Shown here: positions 13,746-26,174 of the stretch, piece after piece
Layout: every line of letters begins with the position of its first letter
How positions within the stretch are numbered: the stretch's first letter is position 1
DNA from: Pyronema omphalodes
Lineage: Eukaryota; Ascomycota; Pezizomycetes; Pezizales; Pyronemataceae
DNA length: 64,000 nt
Direction: 5' to 3'
Assembly (NCBI GenBank): GCA_024516155.1
Contig: JAJJXM010000015.1
Location: 372,001 to 436,000 of the forward strand
The notes under the pieces: model-generated
What the model saw: the letters and a program-made list of their open reading frames with translations, nothing else
Database searches by the model: none
What the model was told of the DNA's origin: nothing
Translations under genes and position numbers: made by a program

Positions 13746-13829
13746 TCGAGCTACATCAACACATCAACACATCAATCCATCAATCCATCAAAACCAATAC
13801 ATAAACTCCATAAACTCCATCCTCTCAAC

Positions 13830-13902
13830 AAACCCCCAAAACCCCCAAAACCCCCAAACCCCCAAAACCCCCAAACCCCCCAAAACCCAAAAAACCCAAA
13901 AA
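13830..13902. repeat. AAACCCCC array
   Basis: About nine AAACCCCC/AAAACCCC units on the plus strand. The G runs are therefore on the minus strand, opposite in polarity to the G-rich arrays 450-1000 bp upstream. Confidence 0.85.
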
Positions 13903-16900
13903 ACATACAGCACATACAGCACACAATATAACAACCATGCAGGTACAATAACGAAATCCATATTATCAGTAAGCCGTGATAGAAATTTACATCTATATCA
14001 TAAGGTTTTCGGGGTTGTATCTTGGTTTATTGATTTACTGGTTACTGGTTACTTGTTATTGATTTGCTGGTTATTGAGTTACTTGTTATTGATTTACTGG
14101 TTACTGAGTTAACGTGGGATGGAGTGGGATGGAGTGGGATGGAGTGGGATGAAGTATGGCTGTATGGCTGTATGGCTGCGTTGATACATGATATATAATA
14201 ACCTCCTTAGACTTCAGTAAACACTAGAAAAATGAAAAAATATCAGATGCTGAAATCTATACATAAACCAGGACCATAGAAACACATAGACATAGCAACA
14301 CATAACCACATGAAACTCTTTCCATCTGCCTCCACCTCCCCCTCCCCCTCCCCACCCTCCCCCCTCCCCCCTGCATACACTTCAAACATGAAAGTTTTGG
14401 TTCAATTTCCAGATGAATAAAACGTACCCTGGAGACTCATTTACGGACCTTACGGACCTTACGGACCTTACGGTGCGTTTTTTATTGTTTGAGTAGGGTA
14501 TCTGGGAATGAAGTGGTTGTAGGATTATTGATGTAGCTAGCTGGCTATCGGTCTGTCTGGCTAGCTATCTGGCTAGATATACGGAATTATAAACGACGGG
14601 GTTTTATGACGGGGGTTTAATCTTTGGTATCATTACTAACTCCTCCTTGATGGAGAATAGTGATGGAATAAGGGTTGGAATGTATAGTAGACTCGCACTC
14701 GGATAGATTCGTGATAATTATAGATATATCTCTATACATATATCTAAACGAATTTTGCGCAAAATAAAAAAATATATTTATCTTTCTTTTTCTTTCCTCT
14801 TTCTTTTAGCTTTATTCATATTTCGGGGTGTGGTAGTGGTATAGTATATAAAACAACAAGTCAATGATCCAATGATCTATATCGCTGCCGATAAATTAAC
14901 CATCTAATACCATCTGTTCTTGTAGATCTATATCAGTATCAGCAGGATCAAGAAAGAGACGAAGAGACTTGGAGCATTGTTGCTACTGGCTAGATGGGTA
15001 GATGGCTAGATGGCTAGATGGCTAGATGGTTGGGATTGGGATTGGGATTGGGATTAGATCTTCGATGATATGGTAACTATAAGGCATAATGATTCATAGG
15101 TAGCTTGTGATTTAGGGTGGAGTATTTAGAGCTTGGTTTTCTGACTGCCTAGCTAGCTGGAGTGAGAACTTAATGGCGGCGCTTGATTGCGGTAATGCGG
15201 TGTTGAGACGGAATTGGTTATTGGTATGTCTATATGTCTAGCAGAAGAATTCGGGGTTCTACTGTTCTACTGTTCAGCTATTCAAGAATATCAAGAATAT
15301 CAAGCACCATAGAAGCACAGGAGTAAGCACAAGCACAAGAACGAGAATAAGCACAAGCAGAGCACAAGCATATTTCAATCCCAGCCCGTGGAGATGCCTG
15401 CCCGCCTGCCTGTCTGGCTGCACATGTATGTATGTATGTAAGATGCCAGTTTCCAAGCACAAGCACAAGCAAAAGCACAAGCAGCACAAGCATCATCATC
15501 CTTCCTCCTTTATCCAAGTGGTTGGATCTATATTTTCCATGTATGTAAATATTCGGCCATCTCCTATATACACACCTTTCAAAACCTATGAATCCATAGG
15601 TCCGCCTTATACTCCCCATTTCAGGATCCCTTGACATCCATCCTATCATATCTTATCCTTTCTAGTTCATAGCTCATAGTTCATAGTTCATAGTTTGTAT
15701 CCTATCCATATGCATGCACCTTGTATATATTTTTTCTTTTTTTTTGGGAGGGCCTGAAAAAAAAAAAACTTCTACCGGATCAGTTGGATGTCGTTTGGAA
15801 TATATACTGGTTACTGGATACTGTGTACCGTGTACCGTGTACCTCGGGTACCTTGTTTCGTATCCTTCAAGTACATATGTATGTAGAAGATTCATATGGA
15901 AGTCCCCGTGACTATATACACCGACATACCATAGCATTACTTCTGGAACTTTGGTCAATGGGAGGGGGGGGGGGGGGGGTTACATACCCTTGTATTTTCT
16001 GCTGTTTCCATGCCTATATCATATCACATTACAATACCAGAACTTCTTAATTCGGATTGGATTGAAATGGTGCATATGTATGTTCGACATACATACATAA
16101 AAACGACCCGACAAGGATTCCCCACAAATGACGATCGCCTCGGTATGTTGCATGAGGGGGTTGTTATTTTCTAATTAAATTACAAGATCATATAACGTCG
16201 AGGTTTTTATATACTTGTATCTATTGTGTTCCCTTTTTTTTTTTTTTTGGTTGCTAGTTTCGATGTGTGTGTGTGTGTGTGTGTCTGTTTTATTGTTACG
16301 GCTTTTGGGTTATGCTTTGTAAGGTTGAAGATAAGAAAAAGAACATTACGTGGATGATTTAAGTTGCCACTGACAGAAATTTTCATGGAGAACGTTATGT
16401 ACAGAAAGGGGGGTTTCCTTTCAGCTCATAAAAAAGGAAAAATACAATCAGCATTCGTCATAACTTCAGTCTCTTCCGTTAGCTACATAAAAGAGGGACC
16501 TAAAGAAACCAGATGACCGATGAATCGATGACCTATGAAGACCCAAGAACCCAACCAGACATACAGAAGGTGAGTGATCTTAGACCATAACCATAAAACC
16601 GAAGTTTTATCATAGCAACTTTATTCTAAATTATCCTATCTCTTACTATATCTATATCTATAATCATCCATCCATATACATAGTTGGATTTAAAATCTTG
16701 GTCTCTTTCTTTATGTATATTATTTCCCTCAACCAAACAACCAAAAAACATACAGCTGGGTCTTGGGAATAATGTCCGAGAACCCACCACTATGTTTTTT
16801 TTTTCTATCATGCGATGCGGAGTTACACTGTAGGCAGCCCCACCCCCCCCCCCCCCCCCTCCTATAAATAAAATTGCATGTCCAAATATATTTATACACA

Positions 16901-19363
16901 CAAAGCCAATCCTCCGCTCCGCACCCCGCATAATGCACGCGGCGGGAATATCATGCGGCGGGAGTTATGTAAGGAGAGCGGTTTATGCCAGCGGCGCGAC
17001 GGTATCCTACGCCGTCCACATGAAGCCGGAGATCTCTTACACCATACATAATAAAAAACCGAGTGTGTGAGAGGGATTATATATATAAATGCGTATACCA
17101 CTGTATCGCAACCAGTATAATTCGGTGGAGGTAAAGAAAGGGGTGGGGTGTCCAATTCATGAGCCAGGGCAAGCTCGCTGCTCAACACCCTCAGTTTTCT
17201 TTAGTTATAACTTCACATATGATGAATGCGCAGTATGTATGAGCGATATCTGCGATCTTGTGAAACCTGAACCCCTATGCCAGACAGAAATGGTTGAAAT
17301 GCCCAGTTTACATATCAGTTACCAAATAGATGGCTTGAGGCCTGTGCTTTGAGACAGTTTTAAGCGATTGATGGTTGCTATCTATGGTTGGATGGATGGA
17401 TGGATGGGTTATCATGGATAAATTCTGGTCATGGGTAAATCTTCAAGCGACTCCTTGAGCCGGACCCGTTGAAAAACGCCTGTAAGATGGGCCACACCCT
17501 CGGGCTTGAGATAACCCGATGGGGATACAGTATCTGGGGTCGGAGGTGGCGTGCTCAACATATCTGTCTATATCTACAGCTAAACGCACAGAAAAAATGT
17601 CGGCCTGGATCCAGCGGGGTCGCTTGCGGATTTACTCCACAGTTTCTATGATCCGAGGGAGGCGAGCAGATGCATAGAAGGATTTTCGAAGTATTTGAAG
17701 AATCTCTTTACGCGTGCTGATGATGAATCAGATTTGTCAACGGCCTATGTATGTAGTAAGCTCGGCGATTGGACTGCAGTTTGTTTCGGTATGTACAGCG
17801 GATCTGGAGTGAGACGGCATTGAAGACCGGGGTAACACAACCCACGTAGAATAAACGAGCAAAGTCCGCGAGGAGCGGCGAAGGCGGCTCTTCCTTTGAA
17901 TTCAAAATTGAATCCAAATCACATCCAAAATCCACGCGATCAAAAAATCTCTAAAACCCCGCCTTAATAATTTAGAAGCGTTAAATTACAGTTCAAAATT
18001 GGAAGTAAACTATTCGGTAAATCTTTGGTTTCAAAAATTTCACAGTGTTTGCTTGCCGCTTCACGCCCCCCACGAAACTTCGGGGAAGCGGAGTCGACAG
18101 TGGCGATTTCATCTCGCACCCGCCTCCGCTTCGCTGTAGTCTTCGCTGTAGTCTTTGCTGTAGTCCTTTATTTGTGTTGTTATTACAGGCGCCTTTTACC
18201 TTCCCACCTTCTTCTCCAGAGCAAGTCCGCTCGCTTGGAAGCTTGAAGATAGTTCTAACCCCGAAGGCTTCCTTTCCCCCCACTCCACAATTTCTCCCCG
18301 CCACGAGCTATCTTATGTCACCATACTCTAGTGAGAAGATTGCAGATTGCATCCATACCCGCGCTTCGGAAAGAAGAAGGAAAAAAAACAAAAAGAAAAT
18401 TATTCCGAATTCCAGCGAAAAGCTTTCTCTAGCGCATAATGAAATTTAGCTGAAGCGGCGTATACGATTGGTTATGGATACCGCGGAGAAGCATAACAAC
18501 ACCACTAGCTACCGCATCACGAAAACTAAAATATCCATCCATACATACATACATACATACATACACCACAACCTCGAAGAATTTATTGTCCCCGTGATGT
18601 TTTGTCACCTGCATGTGCATGATGATAAATTCTACGACCGCCTCCATAATCTATAGGCGGTATGTATGTATGTATATATCTGGTCCCGACGGTCCCGATG
18701 TATACAGGAATAGCATCTAAGGTCCCATCTAGATACTCTAAACGTGCTAGATATACACCACGGAAGCCACACGGTGATTCCGTGATCGTCGGACCCTAGG
18801 AAACGGAATAATTAACCCTGTAGCCTTCTAGCAAGCGAAGACTATGAGATGGTGGACGACTACTGTGAGATGACGATGATTTTGTTTCAACCTCAAACAC
18901 CGGCGGCAGATAGATGGGTTGTAGATAGTTGATAGGGCTTATGTATGTAGGTGGTATCCTACAGTAGAGAGTGGGGTTCTGTGCTTCTAGAGCTTGAGAG
19001 CTTGTGTTTCGATATTGATTAGTAGACATCGTGTTTGCATTTAAATCTTAGGGCTAAATATTTGAAACTTAAACTTTCAGCTACATACATGGTACTTCGT
19101 ATTCTATTATTTCCAAAATGGGATATGAAGTGCGAGTTGCATTGTAATCTCCAAGCTGAAGTGAGCATTTTTTCAAGAATGAACTTGAATTTGGTATTCC
19201 ATTCTAGAGCTTCATCTCTTCCAAACAAATGCTATGATATATCAATCTTCAAACCCAAATAAACAATTTAAATCTCCACTCCCTAACATGGCATCCAATT
19301 TCATAAAACTATCCCACTCCCTCTACATATCTCTCTCAATCCCTCCAGAGTATCAAGTACCAC
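13903..19363. other. intergenic region with short tandem repeats
   Basis: No supported gene. Visible items: GGTTACTGGTTACT units (14030-14110), GGGATGGAGT x4 (14115-14150), TTACGGACC x3 (about 14440-14475), GATGGCTA x4 (14995-15030), GATTGG x4 (15030-15055), ACAAGC series (15315-15490), a G run at 15962-15980, (GT)n at 16266-16284, a C run at 16842-16859 and TACA/TATG tetranucleotides. 16900-18450 is less repetitive, but I could not read a convincing exon there. Confidence 0.5.
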
Positions 19364-19639
19364 CTAATAGTTCTCCCAAACTCTCCCTGGTACAACAGTT
19401 CTAATGACACTCCAATGCCCAACCGCACTCTTCTTCTGCCACTCCTTCAACATATCTACATTACTCTCCGTCAACAGGGTAGTTTCCTCATCCATCATCG
19501 CTTCCTTTCCCCAATATTCTTCCAAATTAATCTCATATTTCGGATAAAGAAATCTCTGGCGCGCGTAGGACCCGAGAAAATCTGACTGGATTGGTCTACG
19601 GAAACTGTAGGGATGAGGGGATGGAGTACAGAAAATTAC
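19364..19639 (-). CDS. unrecognised protein-like exon (possible last exon or gene relic)
   Basis: An open frame of 91 codons plus a TAG stop on the minus strand has a balanced, protein-like composition (Arg, Lys, Glu, Tyr and Trp throughout, ending in RVWENY), unlike the repeat-derived frames around it. It starts right after a good acceptor: CTAAC branch, then TTACTCAG at 19640. It has no early ATG, so it must be a downstream exon or a fragment. The upstream exon is not clear. A frame beginning MSQIIFNIII (about 19672-19740) could join, but only through an intron of about 33 nt, which is unusually short. I do not recognise the family. It could be the 3' exon of a live gene or a remnant. Confidence 0.35.
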   Translation of the reverse strand, partial: VIFCTPSPHPYSFRRPIQSDFLGSYARQRFLYPKYEINLEEYWGKEAMMDEETTLLTESNVDMLKEWQKKSAVGHWSVIRTVVPGRVWENY

Positions 19640-21722
19640 CTGAGTAAGGGTTAGTTGATGTCAAGAAGGTACGTACAGTAGAGTGTAAATGATGACGTGG
19701 GTATAGTTTGGGGAAATTATGATGTTAAAAATAATCTGCGACATCTGAAAATGCAAAAGATGGTGATACAAAAAAAAGACCACACGGAAACAACAAAAAA
19801 GCCCGTGATAAAAACCCCGGAAAAACTTGTGATCGGATGAAAGAAAAATGCAAATTTCCGGAAGCAGGTGCAAACGAAGCAAGGCAAGAAAAATAATGAT
19901 CATTCATCATCATCAAAATTGCGAAAAGCACAAGCGAAAGCATGATGCAACCCTCCAGATGACGTTTCTATCGCCGTTCACCGCCATCGTATCGAAACCC
20001 GACAATACAGAAAATGCATAGAATAATCATTAAAAAAAGAAACATTATGTTTGAGCCGAGGGAAAAGTGCAACCACCAGGACTCAGAAAATGAGATAAGC
20101 TTTTTTTCATGCTTTTTATCCATGTATAAGAGCGATTTATTACGCACTCACAACCAATACTCTCTTCTCCTTCATGACCTAGAAAGGAAAAAGGATAGAG
20201 GGTCGGCGCCTGGGCGGAAAAACAAGCATAGCCTGCAGGAAGCAAAAAGCTTAATCTGGCTGATGAGTTGTTACACTGCATAGAAGTTCATGACAGTACA
20301 CGGTACCCAGCTAGGTTGTGCTGATGTGGTGATGTGCTGAACCTAGGCACAACTGCGGAGAAGGAGGATAGGGCGCAACAAACACCACACCAGACATGGA
20401 ATCCGGATATCACGGCTTCCGCTGGAATGGGGATGGGAAGGGAAGTGCAAACCGGTGACTTGCGACAGCAGCGAGCGGAACAAGCGTCGGGGGTAAGATG
20501 TGGGTAACCTGGGAACAAATTCGGTAGCGAGAGGCGAGAGACACTGTACACACAGACTTTGCGATTGCAACTTCGGCAAACTCCTATGCCGCCGGGGTTG
20601 GTTAAAGAGGATTAATATTCTGCATATTCCGCATAACGGATATTCCAGATGATCAATCCTCATAAGCTGTCTGGTCGCCGAATGATAAATCTCAATGACA
20701 GCAACGCATGGGATTGGGGGGTTTAAACGGGGTATTACCAGGCAACCAAAGACGACGGCCGACGAACCCAACGACCTGGTACCGTCGTGCCGCCGTCATT
20801 GGCGCTGTAGATCGGCCGGGGAAAAAAGGTGGCTAATGATGGTGGTAGGGGTGATAGTTGGTGATGGTCTATGCAGCGCACGGCGCACGTCCTTTCATCA
20901 TGCCTCCCGATGAAAGACGATTCCAACCGGCGACTAAGCGTAGCAGAAGGACGTGCGTTGCAGCTCGTGTTAAACCTTCTAGCTTGAATCTTTTCTAATC
21001 ACCGCAGGCTATCGCATGCCACCGCAGGGAGAGACAATAAAAATAACGCCGCCAGGACCTCGAGCGACAAAACACGAGGCAAAGGAAATACGCAAAGACA
21101 CCGAGACAACGCAAAAGGGAAATAAGAAACGCAAAGACATAGGAAATGAGTGAAAACAAAATAAATAACTCAACGGAATAACGCATAATTAACCGGGGTA
21201 AAGTCGGTAAAGAATATGCAGAAAATGGGCAAAGAAATTGCAGATAATTGGTACAAAATTGGCAGATAATCACAGAATCAGAGAAATTGAGACGCACCAT
21301 ATTTGTAAAATCCCTTCCTTTTTTGATATCATCCTCAGTGGCAGGTTCTTCCCGGAATACCCGACAGTTCCTGAAGACATGCCTAATAGTCCTAATAATC
21401 GAACGCGCCGCGGGAAGTTTTAGGTCGCCGGCCCAATTCTATTTCGTTTGCATCAGTTTAATTGTTACGAGAAGATTATGTCGGCTTCAGAATTGTGATG
21501 CGTTGATCAAAGTATATTCAAAATCGTACTGCAGTGATCAGGGAAATGACTCCATATCCCCCAGCTGATCAGACTAGCTGAAGTGATCGGGGAACTGGGT
21601 GAGAGAAAAGTTGATCGGGGATTAGGAAAGTGAAAGCAAACGAAGAGATCGCGGAAGAAGTGTCAGTACCGCCGCCGCCGGCGACAGAAGGGGGATCAAG
21701 ACGATTCTCTCTATCTAGAGGC
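19640..21722. other. intergenic, no gene recognised
   Basis: Less repetitive than neighbouring spacers but without a recognisable coding exon. Scattered GTGATCGGGGA-like direct repeats (21535-21630) and GAGGTGATGA repeats lie at the 3' side of the next gene. Several short frames on both strands show no domain. Confidence 0.45.
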
Positions 21723-23631
21723 TTAATTGGGACTGGCATGGGCTTGTGAGAGGGAGGCCAAGAATGTGAAAGTAACTGTGAGAGGTGATGATGTGAAGGG
21801 GGCAAAATAGGACGAGGTTGTGAGAGGTGATGACGTGGAATTAAGCGATGATGTAGAGGTACAAAAGAGGAGGATAGAGTACGAGTCCACGTATTCTGAA
21901 TGCCCCAGACACCAGGAACTTGAAGTTACAGCATGGCTTGTAGCTTCACGAACCGTAGGACTTGGGACGAACTCAATTAATTTCAGACGGGATTGCACCG
22001 CTCCCCATATTGGTGATACGGTAATGTTAATTCGTCAAAATGTGACCGGCTTGTACTGCTGTCCCAATGTCGTGTAAGGCAGAAAGTGCAAATAAGAAAA
22101 TCGATAGGGACCAATAAAATAGGAGGAAAACATGGAAGGGAAATTGAAAGAAAATAGAAATAGAATAGAACTCACAATAGCAACCACTCCATCATCTGCA
22201 AGAAGAGCCTTCAGCCCCTCGAAAACCTCAAGGGTAAACAAACTCGCAGGCACAGCACCCCCAGTGAAAACATCATGTAAAATGTATTCGTACTTCTTCT
22301 CGCCCTTTGCAACCTCGCGCTTGATGAAACCCATAGCATCCTCAAGGTATGCAGTGTGATTTTTGCTCAGGCCAAAGTATTCCGTTGCATAATTGTATAC
22401 CGCTGGATCTAGTTCTACTATATCCGTTTGGATACCGTGGCGGATCATTGCGTCGGTGGAGGTACCAATTCCGAGACCACTAGAACGTATCAGCTGGAGC
22501 CCAAAACGGCTAGTAAATTCCCGTAACATCTCTGAAAACCCAGAAATTTCTAAGACATCCAAAGACGTCCCTGATGTCCTCGATCGACGTTGCTGACATA
22601 ACTAAAACGAGTGATCTCATATGAACTCACATAGCAAGCGCACTTGGCTTCTGATTTTTCGGTGCCGGCTCCACAAGTCTCACAGCCTCCATTGTAACAA
22701 AGATGGCATAAATTGGCTCCTTAAACTTCTCGCCCACGGGAAATCCCTTGGGGGCTCTTTGCCATTCACCCCCGAGTAAGGAGTGATCACACCTCAGCAC
22801 TCGATACCCCATTTCAAAGTTCTCCAGTACTGACACATACCCCGTCACTGACTCGGTACGGGCAATAATGGAATGGTTGTACGGCGATAAGGTGGTATTT
22901 AAACTGGGTGATAGAACACACATAGAATTCTCGGTGTAGGAGTGGAATAAGGCTCCCATAGTCGTTGCAAGGAGCAAGCTGGGTGCCAGAAGACTGTAGA
23001 GAGCTCCGAGAGCATGGTACATGCCGCAGCGAGTCAACAGCCATTGAGATCCAATACGCTTCCAGAGAAGCCGGGGAATGGCTTGACGAGCAAAGGCAAA
23101 GATTCCCCAGGAAAGACCTGCGGGGATAGCATCTAGTACAAAGCTTCCGGTCTCAAGGTTGGTGGCCATAGCGAAGATACTGAATAAAATTACTGGGTAG
23201 ACAGTGAGAGCCTCTGTAATAATTGGCCCTTTGATTGCTCCCCAGGCGGTAGAGTACTGAAAGAAATAATTTAGTAAGCCCGGGATATGGAAAACAATCA
23301 CCGGGATCAAAGTAGACAGCTTCAGCGGGACTTTTCGGAGGAGAGGTTTAAGGATCCAGGCGGCGAAGAAAATAGCGGTGGTTATCTGCTCATGGTGGAG
23401 CGAGGAGGGGATTTCGCCGTAGACGGGGGCGAGGGCCAGCTGTGATACGTAGGATGCGGTAGCAGCGGCGAGGAGGTAAATGAGGCCACGGATGTAGCCG
23501 GGGAAGCGGGCGAAGGAGGGGGCGGGGATGATATTGCGCGGGGTGGTCGAATCTACCACAGCTTGCTTAGTAGTCGGTGGGGAAGCTTGCTGAGCTTTGG
23601 CGGGGGTCCGTTGGGACGATTTCGGCGGCAT
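21723..23631 (-). CDS. membrane-anchored spermidine/spermine-synthase-like protein
   Basis: Modelled exons are 23631-22631, 22479-22176 and (less sure) 21971-21723, about 517 residues. The first ~220 residues hold several hydrophobic segments (roughly 47-66, 85-105, 110-128, 145-165, 215-235), so the protein should sit in a membrane. The soluble half has the aminopropyltransferase/SAM-methyltransferase fold: GLGIGTSTDAMIRHG binding loop, then IVELDP, DAMGFI and HDVFTGG. Intron 1 (22480-22630) is placed by the family pattern: joining AT to T makes ALA-I-GLGIGT without a gap. Intron 2 starts at the GTGAGT at 22175. Its acceptor is a guess (TTGAG before 21971), chosen because the next frame ends in a SYSILLFCTS-like strand expected of the domain end. 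The classical N-terminal polyamine-site domain is replaced by membrane segments, so true aminopropyl transfer is unproven. It diverges from the CCDC97-like gene. Confidence 0.8.
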
Positions 23632-23923
23632 GACGAAGGGTGGAGCTCCCGGTGAGCTTGAAGATATTCGGAGAGGATCTCAGAACTCAATGGGAGACGG
23701 CGATGATAACACAGTGTTCCTGTATGAGATAGATTGAGAGGGAATTACATCGCAATGCGGGATAGCTTTCCCGGGTCCGGGTATTAGCTGCGACAGGGAA
23801 GTGAGGCGCGTGAGCTGAGCGCGTTTCGTGAAACCACGAACTTCACGAAATTGAGAAACCAGGAAACCCCACCAAACTCCACTTCACAGCTTTACGATTT
23901 TCGAGATACTGAACAACACAGCG
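23632..23923. promoter_or_regulatory. 292 bp divergent promoter
   Basis: Lies head-to-head between the spermidine-synthase-like gene (minus) and the CCDC97-like gene (plus). It contains a perfect 9-bp inverted repeat, TTTCGTGAA (23824-23832) and TTCACGAAA (23842-23850), separated by 9 nt. Confidence 0.7.
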
Positions 23924-24745
23924 ATGACGACACGGTTAAAACGCGCCTCCTCTCCAACCTCCATTCTGTTCGGTCACATTCCTTCAGACCCGGAACCATC
24001 ATCATTCTTCGGCACCTTCGAAGAACCCGAACCTACCAAACTCGAACCCATAAATCTCAGCGAGCCCTCCGAAGCCAGCGAAGTTGAAACCTCCACCGAA
24101 GCTTCCGACGACAGCATTACTCCCACCGGCACTCCCAAACGCTCTGTCTCATTCGCCACACCCCCATCCTCTGCACCCTCGCCCTCATTACCGTCTCCCT
24201 CGCCTCCTCCTCCACCAATACCACGGCCTACCCTCACTCCCGCCGAACGCGCTCAGCAAACTCTAATCCGCAATCGTCGCCTCCACTGGCTTTCCGCCCA
24301 CCCCTCCTACTTCACTTCCCCGGATCTCGAGCTCGCAGATCCCCTCCTCTACGACCGCTTAATTCGGCGGTACATGACAACTGCTGAGCGGGAAGCACAG
24401 GGGCGATCACGAGGTTGGTCGGGGGTATTAGAAGCAGACTTGACTAGGGCAGAGGCAAAGATTCAAGCGCTACAGGCGGCTGACCAAGGGTTAAGTATAG
24501 AACAGAGAGCGGAGATGGCGACGGGGGAGATGGTGGGTAGTAGGGAGGAGGGGGAGGAGCTATGGAGGGAAACTATGACAATAAGGTTCTTAGGAGGAGA
24601 AGACGAAGAAGTGGATTATGGGGAGATTGATGGGAGTGAGGAGTGGGATGATAGAGAAACCATCAGGAGGGAAGAGGAGGAGGCTTGGTTTGATGCGGAG
24701 ACGCCGTCAGAGGTTACCGGGGATACGGGGGTGCTGGATTACTGA
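23924..24745 (+). CDS. CCDC97-like protein (DUF2052 family)
   Basis: Intronless, 273 residues. Residues 1-110 are low-complexity, acidic and then Pro/Ser-rich. From about 116 comes the conserved domain: RNRRLHWL, a YF-x-SPDLELADPLLYDRLIRRY stretch, an AEREA-G-RSRGWSG-LEADL segment, then WRE-M-IRFL-GEDE and a very acidic tail with D/E-Y-Y and EEAWFD (to 265). This matches the CCD97-like C-terminal domain. Human CCDC97 has been linked to the U2 snRNP SF3b complex; the fungal role is less known. The ATG at 23924 is the first in-frame Met and places the domain correctly. An upstream ATG in another frame (23851) overlaps and is ignored. Confidence 0.85.
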   Translation: MTTRLKRASSPTSILFGHIPSDPEPSSFFGTFEEPEPTKLEPINLSEPSEASEVETSTEASDDSITPTGTPKRSVSFATPPSSAPSPSLPSPSPPPPPIPRPTLTPAERAQQTLIRNRRLHWLSAHPSYFTSPDLELADPLLYDRLIRRYMTTAEREAQGRSRGWSGVLEADLTRAEAKIQALQAADQGLSIEQRAEMATGEMVGSREEGEELWRETMTIRFLGGEDEEVDYGEIDGSEEWDDRETIRREEEEAWFDAETPSEVTGDTGVLDY

Positions 24746-25865
24746 AGGACAAGGAAAGGCCAGAGGTCAAAGATAGTAATGGTTTGAATGTGTTGAGATA
24801 TCAAAATATGGACACTGGACTGGAACAGGGATCGTCGGGTTTCTCAAGGGTGCAACGTCACTCGACCTGAAGTCCAAGTATTGATTTCCGCTTTCGAAAC
24901 AAAATTTTCGAGAGAAGACGTTCGTGGCTAAAGTCGCAAATCAACCGAATCCTTGGGTCTGTAGTGTCCCTGTATTTCTGTGAAGCCAGAAGTCCCGGAT
25001 TAACCCTAACAAACCCACAACGAAACCTTCCTCTAACCCCTAAAGCATGATAAAACACACTGCATTACTTTTGGGCTGTTAACCGACTCAATCTATCCAA
25101 TAAGAGCTGAGAATATTTGACTTACTTTAATTAGAACAGTCTTCTATATAAAGTTTGACAAGACCCAGTAAAGGCTGGAAACCGCATTCGCATCGTATAT
25201 TTTGAGGAACATGAGCGAGTTCTAGGTTCATATATGTTTGTGTAGTAGGTGTAATATCGTTTTATTCTTTGCTCGTTGAACGTCCGCTATGCAATAATCG
25301 TCGGCTTGAGAACGATATACATGGTGAAGAAATAACTGAAACATCAGAGAAATCATTTAACCATCAAGAAGATATTAAGTTGACTGTCAATTCACAGAAA
25401 TAATACTCTGTGGCTTCAGTGTTCTCCATGGTCCGTCAGGTTCAATCAAGTGTTCGGACGGGACTGGGCCACATATTGGTTGTTAGTCCGTCCGGCGCTT
25501 CGGACAACGACCGACTGCAAAATTTGCTGTCGACTGCAGTCGACTTTGGTTCAAAGGGCGAATACCCAAGACATAATTCTCGTCGGGGTACACAAACAGT
25601 ACCGGTGTTCTGCAAAAGAAATTAATCGAGATTCTCGTTGGTTCTAGCCACCACCTGGCACCCCGCATCGTAATATAGGAGGGCTATGGGTTGCTCATTG
25701 AAGAGTCATTATTATTGGATAAACCACAAGACTGGTGTGATACAATAAAAACACTTTTGATTCTCATCATCTTTGAACCGCTAGTCATCACCCTGTGCAA
25801 TAATAATCATTGACATATTCTAAGTTCTTACTTACTAGGAGAGTCGTGTCTATTGAGCTCGTTGT
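24746..25865. other. spacer between the CCDC97-like gene and paralogue A
   Basis: No gene recognised. It holds a perfect 16-bp palindrome (GTCGACTGCAGTCGAC, 25529-25544). The first ~200 bp may be the 3' region of the upstream gene. Confidence 0.5.
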
Positions 25866-26096
25866 CAAAACTCTAGAAATGGAGTCATATCTTCTAATAT
25901 GTACGTTTGCTTCTTTGCCTCCGTCAATAGACCCCAAGATTAAATAAGGTTATCTTTCTAGTTTGAGATGGTAAACGAAGACCTAGCAGAGAGCAACGAG
26001 AGCGAAACGAGGTTGAGAGGCAACAGAAATGAGAAGCTAAAAAATGGTCATTTGGGATAACAGTTGCCATGTTCGTCGTGGACTGCACCAAGGTCC
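25866..26096 (+). repeat. duplicated upstream block 1, copy next to paralogue A
   Basis: About 230 bp alignable by eye with 29104-29335, with many shared words such as TTGCTTCTTTGCC, AGAGAGCAACGAGAG, ACGAGGTT and GAAGCTAAAAAA. It is part of a larger duplication covering gene family members A and B. Confidence 0.8.
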
Positions 26097-26174
26097 GAAA
26101 TATGGGTCTCCATTCATCTAATTTAACATTAAATAACATTCAACAACTCACCGAGCATAACTATTATCACCCAT

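Noticed and set aside
22563..22630. A short 52-bp first intron in the spermidine-synthase-like gene (acceptor before 22578)
   Set aside because: It keeps the frame open but inserts about 33 residues before the GLGIGT loop. The acceptor before 22479 gives a seamless A-I-GLGIGT junction.
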